34,732 nucleotides of DNA, from IMG/VR virus record IMGVR_UViG_3300046321_000323, positions 1-34,732 of that record. One strand, written 5' to 3'. A model generated the notes under the pieces. That model had not been told where the DNA came from. It searched no databases and was given only the letters and a program-made list of their open reading frames with translations. The stretch comes from a virus. Shown here in pieces: positions 24,526 to 30,348 of this stretch (positions within the stretch are counted from its first letter, which is position 1; the number at the start of each line of letters is the position of its first letter). The translations under genes and the position numbers were made by a program.

Positions 24526-26119
24526 AAGACAAAATCTCCGGATATTTTTTATTTAACCAAACTTTAATTCTAGTTGGTGTTAGTAATTCATTTATTTTAT
24601 TCATTGCTTTATCTGTTGCTGTTCCAAATTCATCAGGTTCAGGTGGTGTATAGCCGTGACGCGTTCGCCACCAATTATTAGCCTTATGTTTAGGATAACC
24701 AGAATGATCTAAACAAACCCATTCAACAAATTGTCTAACGCCACACATATATGTAACTTTAATCATAGGTTTTTTATTTTCATTACCTTCTTGTTTATTA
24801 TAAATTACTCGCGTAACATCAAACATTTCCGTAACTGGTATTTCTTCAACCATTAAAGGTTGTGTTGATGCCGTGTCTTGAATTTTAACTTCAAAAGTAA
24901 ATTCATTTCCACATTTAATACAATGAGTTGCTTTAGTGTGATTGTAAGTATTGCAAGCTAAACATAATTTAGCAGGTGCAACACCTTTAGCTTTACCTTT
25001 AGCTTTTGGAATTCTAGGGTCATTAATTGGACCCAATGACATTGTATTTCCTGCAAAATCTAACACCAAACAATCGTTTTTACCTTCACATGGCCTTGTG
25101 CCACGTCCTAACATCTGCACCCATAAACCCGGTGAAGTTGTAGGACGTAACATAACAATTAAATCAATTGGTGGATGATCAAATCCAGTTGTTAAAATAT
25201 TATTGTTAACTAAACAACGCAACTTGCCGAATTTAAAATCTTTAATATATCTATCGCGTTGCTCATTAGTGCAGCGTTTTGTGTCACCATGAACTGCAGC
25301 TGTTGCAATTCCCATTGCGTTTAATTGTTCTGATATATGTTCAGCATGATCAACACCAGACGCAAATACTAACCACGAACGTCTATCGTAACCAGCTTCT
25401 AAAACTTCCTTTAATGCAGCTTGTGTTACTTCGTTTTTGTCAACAGCAGCTTGCAATTCACCAAGATTATATTCACCACCTGTTATCTTAACATCACTAA
25501 TATCTAATTTAGTTTTAGTTGGTTTTGGATATAATGGCGATAAATAACCTTCACGAATTAGTCGATTAAATGCTTCAATACCTGTAATATCATAGCAAGT
25601 ATGAGTAAAAACACCGTCGTTTGTAATTAAACCTTGACCCATTCGAAATTGCGTTGCAGTTAATGCAACAAATCGAATGTTAGGATTAATTTGTTTTAAC
25701 ACTTTAAAACTTTTAACGTAACTTGTATTTTCTTTAGGGCTAACTCTATGTGCCTCATCAATAAAACAAACATCGCGATGGCCAAATTCTTCAATATTAT
25801 TAACTGAACTTCCGATGCTGCCAAAAATAATAGGGTGCATTGTATCGCGACGCTTTAAACCGGCACAATTAATACCTAATGGAGCACCTGCCCACATATC
25901 AGTTAATTTATTCGCATTTTGTTCTACAAGTTCTTTAACATGCGTTAACATTGCAAAACGCGTTCTCGGATAATATCTAATGCATTGGGTAATTGCACCT
26001 GCAATAACAACTGATTTTCCTGTTCCTGTGGGCATGGCTACTACTGGATGACCACTAGTGTTCATCAAGTCATTAAAGATACTATCAATAGCATCTTGTT
26101 GATAGTATCTCGGGGTCAT
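24515..26119 (-). CDS. Superfamily 2 DNA helicase, RadD-like
   Basis: This 534-residue protein has all main SF2 motifs: motif I MPTGTGKS (Lys35), motif II IDEAHR (Asp121-His124), motif III LTAT, and motif VI QMLGRGTRP. A zinc-ribbon insert, CLACNTYNHTKATHCIKCG, sits after the second RecA fold, followed by a C-terminal domain with WWRTRHGYTPPEP. This order of helicase core, zinc ribbon and WW-type tail fits RadD/YejH-like enzymes, which act in double-strand break and replication fork repair. It could unwind or remodel replication intermediates together with the phage polymerase. Cys spacing of the ribbon is 2-9-2. Confidence 0.88.
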   Translation of the reverse strand: MTPRYYQQDAIDSIFNDLMNTSGHPVVAMPTGTGKSVVIAGAITQCIRYYPRTRFAMLTHVKELVEQNANKLTDMWAGAPLGINCAGLKRRDTMHPIIFGSIGSSVNNIEEFGHRDVCFIDEAHRVSPKENTSYVKSFKVLKQINPNIRFVALTATQFRMGQGLITNDGVFTHTCYDITGIEAFNRLIREGYLSPLYPKPTKTKLDISDVKITGGEYNLGELQAAVDKNEVTQAALKEVLEAGYDRRSWLVFASGVDHAEHISEQLNAMGIATAAVHGDTKRCTNEQRDRYIKDFKFGKLRCLVNNNILTTGFDHPPIDLIVMLRPTTSPGLWVQMLGRGTRPCEGKNDCLVLDFAGNTMSLGPINDPRIPKAKGKAKGVAPAKLCLACNTYNHTKATHCIKCGNEFTFEVKIQDTASTQPLMVEEIPVTEMFDVTRVIYNKQEGNENKKPMIKVTYMCGVRQFVEWVCLDHSGYPKHKANNWWRTRHGYTPPEPDEFGTATDKAMNKINELLTPTRIKVWLNKKYPEILSYEY

Positions 26120-26134
26120 TTAATTCTCATAAAT

Positions 26135-26308
26135 TTAAATTAATTTTTTAAAATGATGTATTCCGCCAAAACAAATAAGTTTTAATTCACCATCTTTATA
26201 AACAATCCAAAATTCAAGATCGTTTTTGGCTTCTTTTAAAATTGTAACTGTTTCTATTTCATCTGCGACATACCAAGTCCCATAACCAATAATTGGTAAT
26301 TTTATCAT
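26135..26308 (-). CDS. Small hypothetical protein (57 aa) between nuclease and helicase
   Basis: Its ATG (26308-26306) overlaps the stop of the upstream nuclease gene (ATGA) and its frame fills most of the gap before the helicase gene. The 57-residue product begins MIKLPIIGYGTWYVADEIET and ends GGIHHFKKLI, with an alternating hydrophobic pattern and one Cys. No family recognised. The stop-start overlap and lack of any other explanation for the gap support a real gene. Confidence 0.6.
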   Translation of the reverse strand: MIKLPIIGYGTWYVADEIETVTILKEAKNDLEFWIVYKDGELKLICFGGIHHFKKLI

Positions 26309-27156
26309 TTAACAGGTTCCCATTTATCACAACCATTTTTAATAAATTCGTTCGGAATAACTGAATTATATTCTTCACAGAACCATTGTTTATCTTCAAT
26401 AGGTTTTGCTTTCCAGCAAGAGCGGCAATTTTTCTCAGGCGGTACATTGTCCCAACAAACACCAGACATATCGCACATTTTACAAGCTAAGTAGTTTTTG
26501 CTACTTGCTACTCGATTTGGAGCTTGCCTTGACCTAATAATCTTTTCAGCAAGTTCAATTTTTCTATCAGCTAAAGCATGATCAAGTTTAACAATTTCAA
26601 TATGCATATCGTCATTATTTTTATTAACTACAATGTAAATAGCATATTGAATATCATAAAATCGCCCATAGACACACATTTGATCATAATGAACAGGTTC
26701 TTCAAACTTAACGCCATTTTTTACAATATTATTAAAATCAGCGCCATGTTTTTTAGTTTTAAACTCACATAGTAGTTTTTCATTAACATTTAGATCAGGC
26801 GGCAAAAATGCAGTTCCATCAAGAGAACCGCCAAAATGTCCCATAACTGCCGATAAACGCTGTTGCTTACCGTTTTCTAAAACATCAGTTACATTAAAAC
26901 CAATACCACGTAAATATTCAAGAAATTTAGCTTCCTCACGATGACCGCGATTAAATAGTCTATATTGCTTTCCACTAAATACTTTATTATAAACCCAACG
27001 ATAATGGTACCAAATATAACGATGGCATTCATTACCAATAATAGATGCACCTAAGTGATTTCTTGGGCCTTCTGAATATATTTTAACACAATAAGCATCA
27101 ATTCTTTTTTGAATTTCTTCTGCCAATTGCTTTCTAAATAATGGATTATCTAACAT
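26305..27156 (-). CDS. Cas4/RecB-like PD-(D/E)XK nuclease with probable Fe-S cluster
   Basis: The start MLDNPLF at 27156 has GAGGTT just upstream; longer frames would run back through the terminator at 27170-27200. The 283-residue protein has HLGASIIGNECHRYIWYHYR near the N-terminus, GGSLDGTAFLPP with the first Asp, and LLCEFKTKKH with the Glu-x-Lys pair. HYDQMCVYGRFY follows, typical of the RecB/Cas4 family. One Cys in the N-terminal part and ACKMCDMSGVC (C-x2-C-x5-C) near the end match the cysteines that hold a 4Fe-4S cluster in Cas4 and AddB. Four further cysteines follow at the C-terminus. It probably resects DNA ends for annealing by the adjacent recombination proteins. No CRISPR genes or arrays accompany it. 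Confidence 0.85.
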   Translation of the reverse strand: MLDNPLFRKQLAEEIQKRIDAYCVKIYSEGPRNHLGASIIGNECHRYIWYHYRWVYNKVFSGKQYRLFNRGHREEAKFLEYLRGIGFNVTDVLENGKQQRLSAVMGHFGGSLDGTAFLPPDLNVNEKLLCEFKTKKHGADFNNIVKNGVKFEEPVHYDQMCVYGRFYDIQYAIYIVVNKNNDDMHIEIVKLDHALADRKIELAEKIIRSRQAPNRVASSKNYLACKMCDMSGVCWDNVPPEKNCRSCWKAKPIEDKQWFCEEYNSVIPNEFIKNGCDKWEPVK

Positions 27157-27169
27157 TATAACCTCAATA

Positions 27170-27200
27170 TTAAAACAGGGGCAATTTGCCCCTGTTTTAA
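27170..27200. terminator. Long hairpin terminator, functional on either strand
   Basis: TTAAAACAGGGGCAA (27170-27184) and TTGCCCCTGTTTTAA (27186-27200) form an almost uninterrupted inverted repeat. The stem is flanked by A-runs on one side and T-runs on the other, so it can act as an intrinsic terminator in both directions. It lies between the ssDNA-binding-type gene and the nuclease gene in the leftward operon and would reduce expression of the genes below. Confidence 0.8.
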
Positions 27201-27208
27201 TAATACGT

Positions 27209-27913
27209 TTATTTAGATTGTGCCCACGGTGGTCGCTGATCGGCACTTGGCTGTTGAACCCATGCCTGCACGGGTGCTGCTGCTACTGGCTGTTGTGGAG
27301 CCTGTGGCCATGCCTGCACGGGTGCTGCTGCTACTGGCTGTTGTGGAGCCTGTGGCCATGCCTGCACGGGTGCTGCTGCTACTGGCTGTTGTGGAGCCTG
27401 TGGCCATGCCTGCACGGGTGCTGCTGCTACTGGCTGTTGTGGAGCAAACCCACTAACACCAGAATTAATTGATGATCCGGTCTGCCCCAAAGACTGTGAA
27501 CCGTCGTCTTTAGTAATTAATTTAATTTCATTACTAACAATGTCACCCTTATCACCTTTATCAGTTTTAATAACAAGTTTAACAACAAAAGGAATATTGC
27601 GGAAGTTATTAAAATCAGCAAGCGAACTCAAAATAAATACGCCTGTTGCATGGCAAATGGACGAAAGTTGCTTTTGTGCAATTTCAACAGCTTTTTCATT
27701 TGGATTCCAAAGATTGAGACGATAAAAAATTGAACGTCCTTTAAATTCACCCTCTGCAATATTAATTTTTAGTGCAACAAAACCACCGTCACCTTTAGCG
27801 GTAGGTTTAATTTCATGACTTTCAATAATAGCTTTATAAAAACCTTCAGGGATTGGCTCATAAGCAGTCATTGGTGCAATATTGTGAGCATTAAAAGAAA
27901 AATTAACATTCAT
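27209..27913 (-). CDS. DUF669-type ssDNA-binding protein with repeat tail
   Basis: The N-terminal domain (about residues 1-135) has the DUF669 pattern: PIPEGFYKAIIESHEIKPTA, then GGFVALKINIAEGEFKGR and FYRLNLWNPN. That fits phage proteins placed next to Sak4-type recombinases and thought to bind single-stranded DNA. The C-terminal third is a low-complexity tail of four near-identical 16-residue repeats (PQQPVAAAPVQAWPQA) and an end QRPPWAQSK. A flexible tail with a conserved tip is usual for single-strand binding proteins, where it recruits partners. The tail is encoded by a 48-bp minisatellite with G+C far above the genome. AAGGA lies nine bases before the ATG. Confidence 0.78.
   Translation of the reverse strand: MNVNFSFNAHNIAPMTAYEPIPEGFYKAIIESHEIKPTAKGDGGFVALKINIAEGEFKGRSIFYRLNLWNPNEKAVEIAQKQLSSICHATGVFILSSLADFNNFRNIPFVVKLVIKTDKGDKGDIVSNEIKLITKDDGSQSLGQTGSSINSGVSGFAPQQPVAAAPVQAWPQAPQQPVAAAPVQAWPQAPQQPVAAAPVQAWPQAPQQPVAAAPVQAWVQQPSADQRPPWAQSK
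27261..27444 (-). repeat. 48-bp minisatellite, about four copies, in the ssDNA-binding-type gene
   Basis: Units start at 27261, 27309, 27357 and 27405. The 40-base core is identical in all four, and the complete 48-bp unit is identical in the inner copies. Each unit encodes 16 residues rich in Pro, Gln, Ala and one Trp. All six reading frames stay unusually open because the unit is free of stops in several of them, so short frames on the plus strand here are shadows. Identical copies in a phage imply recent or ongoing expansion. Confidence 0.93.
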
Positions 27914-27919
27914 ACCAGA

Positions 27920-28579
27920 TTATCCTTTAGCGATTTTGTTGATTATATTTGCAATATTAGGTTCTTCTAATTCATTTAGCGCACCTGATCTATCCTTTGC
28001 TTCTATCGTATTAGTCATTTGTGTACGCAAAGCAATAATTTCTTTACCGTCCGCAACTTTTACCTTATGAGAATACAAAATCTCATCGAAAATATAAGGT
28101 GATGATTTAGAAAGATGTTTGCCTGGGAATTGAGGACCGAACATTACCGCTCCCATTTCATCTTGGTACGTGTCAAGATGAGCAGTAATATAAAAATGTT
28201 TTTCTTGTGATCTTTGAATTTGCCACATTAAAGCTTCAATACGTTCTGCAATTTCCCCATAAGCCTGCATTTTATTTTTATAACTAGGCATAATTCGCGC
28301 TAATTCGCGAGTTGCGCTTGCTGATAAACTGTCAATACAAATAGTAGAAAATTGACTAGACATTAATTGTTTAATATAAGTTTCAACGTCAGTTAATGTT
28401 TGAGCTTCAACAAAAGGTAAGTTAAATTGTCTTAGTGAAAGCAATCCACTTTCTGTTGAAATAATGACGGGGTTAGGTGCTGTTGCGCACATACGAGTTT
28501 TTTGTGAACCAGTTTTTCCGTAAACAAATAATTTAACCCCGCCTTTAGAACTAATGCTGTTGGTTGATTGAAGGTTCAT
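27920..28579 (-). CDS. Sak4-like RecA-fold ATPase (AAA_24), recombination
   Basis: This 219-residue protein has VKLFVYGKTGSQKTR near the N-terminus, a P-loop with Lys27 and Thr28 but Gln where Gly normally stands before the Lys. TICIDSLSAS follows as Walker B around residue 80, and HFYITAHLDT near residue 150. This is the layout of the phage nucleotide-binding family that includes Sak4, a RecA-like single-strand annealing ATPase. Its neighbour, the DUF669 protein, often occurs with it. It overlaps the upstream gene by 29 bases. No strong ribosome site is seen, so it probably depends on translational coupling. Confidence 0.82.
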   Translation of the reverse strand: MNLQSTNSISSKGGVKLFVYGKTGSQKTRMCATAPNPVIISTESGLLSLRQFNLPFVEAQTLTDVETYIKQLMSSQFSTICIDSLSASATRELARIMPSYKNKMQAYGEIAERIEALMWQIQRSQEKHFYITAHLDTYQDEMGAVMFGPQFPGKHLSKSSPYIFDEILYSHKVKVADGKEIIALRTQMTNTIEAKDRSGALNELEEPNIANIINKIAKG

Positions 28580-29039
28580 GTTTTATGGATTTTCTATAAG
28601 TTTTAACTGCAACTTTTTTACGCGTGATGCCTATTTTATTCATACCAATTTTAATTTGTTCGTAACTGGAAGTGGCAAAACTTTCCATAATAGTTTCTTT
28701 ATCAGTTTCACAACCAATTAAATGCATTAGACGTTTTAATCTAAGTGGTGTCCAATCAACAATATTATGATCAATTATAGAATCAAATTTATTACGTTGA
28801 TTATAAGCATCTTTCTGTGATTTTTTTTCTCTTGCTTTTAAGTAAAGAGGCTGCCCATTTTTTGCTAGTTTTCTAAACCAACTATTGTTGTTTCCAGCAA
28901 AACTTTTAATAATCCATTTATTTTTTACAAAGTAAGAATAAGACGTATCCCAAGATAAATCATTATTATTATTAAATACTACAGCTTCATAATCATTATT
29001 TTGTAAATATCTAACATTAAAATTTGTATAATCTAACAT
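28551..29039 (-). CDS. Hypothetical protein with a possible HTH or SANT-like domain
   Basis: This 162-residue protein is not recognised. The N-terminal half is Asn- and Tyr-rich. The C-terminal half contains DWTPLRLKRLMHLIGCETDK followed by an ATSSYEQIKIGMNKIGITRK segment. A Trp-led three-helix pattern like this occurs in GcrA-type and SANT-like DNA-binding domains, so a regulatory role is possible. The basic end (VKTYRKSIKHE) would suit nucleic-acid binding. It lies 17 bases downstream of the tRNA gene on the same strand, so both are probably on one transcript. Confidence 0.6.
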   Translation of the reverse strand: MLDYTNFNVRYLQNNDYEAVVFNNNNDLSWDTSYSYFVKNKWIIKSFAGNNNSWFRKLAKNGQPLYLKAREKKSQKDAYNQRNKFDSIIDHNIVDWTPLRLKRLMHLIGCETDKETIMESFATSSYEQIKIGMNKIGITRKKVAVKTYRKSIKHEPSINQQH

Positions 29040-29056
29040 GGCATACTCGTTATTAA

Positions 29057-29139
29057 TGGTGTCCGTAGTCGGACTTGAACCGACAAGCCATAAGCAAAAG
29101 ATTTTAAGTCTTTCGTGTTTACCATTTCACCATACGGAC
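29057..29139 (-). tRNA. tRNA-Leu (anticodon UAA)
   Basis: The minus strand folds into a full cloverleaf of 83 nt. It has acceptor GTCCGTA/TACGGAC, D stem GTG/CAC, anticodon stem AAAGA/TCTTT with loop CTTAAAA (anticodon TAA), a 12-nt variable arm, and T stem GTCGG/CCGAC with loop TTCAAGT. The discriminator is A, as leucine tRNAs need, and CCA is encoded. It decodes UUA, a codon that this AT-rich genome uses very often. It is embedded in the leftward operon between protein genes. Confidence 0.95.
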
Positions 29140-29143
29140 TAAT

Positions 29144-29269
29144 TTAAAATTCAAATTCTAATTGTTCAGGTAATTGTTCAAGTAATTTTTGTTCAGGTAA
29201 TTCATAAGATATTTTAACTAAGATGTTAAATGCCAATGCACTTAACAGCCATTTTATATTTTTGAGCAT
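29144..29269 (-). CDS. Small membrane protein (41 aa)
   Basis: A 41-codon frame starts at 29269 with AGGAG about seven bases upstream. The product has a hydrophobic segment, IKWLLSALAFNILVKI, followed by a polar tail with two LPEQ repeats (YELPEQ, EQLPEQ). It ends five bases before the tRNA gene. The ribosome site and TM segment favour a real gene; no family is recognised. Confidence 0.55.
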   Translation of the reverse strand: MLKNIKWLLSALAFNILVKISYELPEQKLLEQLPEQLEFEF

Positions 29270-29346
29270 TAAATACTCCTATTTTAAAGGTTTACCGTCT
29301 ACATATACCTTTTGAATGCTCTTTTAAATCGACGTGAGCAAATAAA

Positions 29347-29778
29347 TTATTTCTTTTTTGGTTCTACAATTTCTAGTGTTGGCATGGCAGGAACAATCGT
29401 AACAACATTATCTATTATTGCTTTAACTGTAGAAGGACAAAGCTTATATTCTGTTAATGACAGTTCAGCTTTCCATTTAATTAAACGCCCTGCAATAAAT
29501 TGTCCTTCATTACCAAGCTTTTGAATTTCAGCTAATGCAGCATTGACACTTTTTTGGTCAACATTATAATTTACTTTTTTAACACATTTAAGAACAAAAC
29601 CTTTAGGTAATTCAATATTAGTTGTTCCTGTTGGTGCTTCTGCAAAACTTCTTTTAACAATTTCAGTCCGTAATTCAGTTTCTTTTTGTTTATAAGTTTG
29701 TAAAATAGCTTGTGTTTTAGACCAAAGAGCATACAATTCTAAATCATTTATATTTGCTGTTTCGGATGAGGCATTCAT
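29347..29778 (-). CDS. Conserved phage protein, DUF7173-like, function unknown
   Basis: I place the start at the ATG 29778, seven bases after AAGGA; an in-frame ATG two codons upstream is too close to that site. The 143-residue product begins with a coiled-coil-like helix (LYALWSKTQAILQTYKQKET). It then has GTTNIELPKGFVLKCVKKVN, NYNVDQKSVNAALAEIQKLG and RLIKWKAELSLTEYKLC. This order of features matches a small phage family I know as DUF7173. It is the first gene of the leftward operon, next to the control region, so it is likely expressed early. Its function is not established. Confidence 0.7.
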   Translation of the reverse strand: MNASSETANINDLELYALWSKTQAILQTYKQKETELRTEIVKRSFAEAPTGTTNIELPKGFVLKCVKKVNYNVDQKSVNAALAEIQKLGNEGQFIAGRLIKWKAELSLTEYKLCPSTVKAIIDNVVTIVPAMPTLEIVEPKKK

Positions 29779-30108
29779 AGCCATTTCCTTTAAGTTAAAG
29801 TTTCTAGTGGTAAATTTTATAAAATAGAAAGTAAAATTAATGTTCTCTGAATTTTAGATAGTAGAAATGAAATATCAGTTGGGTGATTAAATGTACAAGT
29901 CGTTTGCTTTTACCGTAACCGGCTTAGCATCAGCAGTTAGGCTAGGCCGTTGCTGATGAGAATGAAGGTATCTCAAGATCATGTTGAAGTCAATGCGTTT
30001 TCTGCAAAAGCCTACAAGAAAAATAGCATTGACTGCTAGTCTACTCTCACACTATATAGAGTGACCGCACGCGTGAATGGTAGGCAGCAAGCCGAAAGTG
30101 AGTAGGTT
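29779..30108. promoter_or_regulatory. Divergent control region between the leftward and rightward early operons
   Basis: About 330 bases without a large gene separate the two operons, which diverge from here. It holds a good sigma70-type promoter reading right (30029-30058) and an 8-bp hairpin CATCAGCA/TGCTGATG (29928-29935 with 29951-29958). It also holds two overlapping micro-frames reading right (29891-29956 and 29956-30039). A leftward promoter must lie here too, but no candidate is clear: a TTGTAC with TATTTC at 18-base spacing on the minus strand is weak. The middle of the region is less AT-rich than its flanks. Confidence 0.6.
30029..30058 (+). promoter_or_regulatory. Sigma70-type promoter for the rightward early operon
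   Basis: TTGACT (30029-30034) and TATATA (30053-30058) are separated by 18 bases, close to the consensus TTGACA-17-TATAAT. Transcription would begin near 30065, about 45 bases before the first gene at 30109. The -10 box is in the AT-rich part of a short dyad, ACTCT...AGAGT, that could be an operator. Confidence 0.65.
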
Positions 30109-30348
30109 ATGCAACGATTAACAAAGATTAAGAAAAGGTTAAGGAAACCAAGACAAGGTTCTGCTATGAAAGATATTGCTTTAAAATTATTAATTGATAG
30201 ACCTAGAAATATTACTTATTTAGACATAGCTAATGAAACCGGAATAACAGTTTCTTGGCTTAGATTATTTGCTAGAAATAAAATTGATGAACCTGGTCTT
30301 TCAAAAATAGAAAGGCTTACGAATTATTTGAAAGCAGTTACAAAATGA
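30109..30348 (+). CDS. Small helix-turn-helix protein
   Basis: The 79-residue product has an N-terminal basic arm (about residues 1-15, RLTKIKKRLRKPRQG). A Cro-like HTH follows: IALKLLIDRPRNITYLDIAN, then ETGITVSWLRLFARNK and a final helix LSKIERLTNYLKAV. The arm is optional: the ATG at 30166 has AAGG eight bases upstream and would give 60 residues. It is the first gene after the early promoter and may regulate the divergent control region. Its stop overlaps the primase-helicase start (ATGA). The target sites are unknown. Confidence 0.75.
   Translation: MQRLTKIKKRLRKPRQGSAMKDIALKLLIDRPRNITYLDIANETGITVSWLRLFARNKIDEPGLSKIERLTNYLKAVTK

Noticed and set aside
26305-27156. CRISPR-associated Cas4 and a CRISPR array
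   Set aside because: No array with regular spacers and no other cas gene is present; the only tandem repeats are coding or hexamers.
27157-27246. Longer N-terminus of the Cas4-like nuclease
   Set aside because: It would read through the terminator hairpin at 27170-27200 and lacks a ribosome site, while ATG 27156 has one.
27213-27472. Several open frames on both strands over the minisatellite
   Set aside because: They arise because the 48-bp unit lacks stops in several frames. The minus-strand gene at 27209-27913 has the ribosome site and the DUF669 domain; the others have no starts of quality.
30109-30348. CI-type prophage repressor and lysogeny switch
   Set aside because: The protein is only a small HTH, and there is no integrase, attachment site or excisionase in the window.
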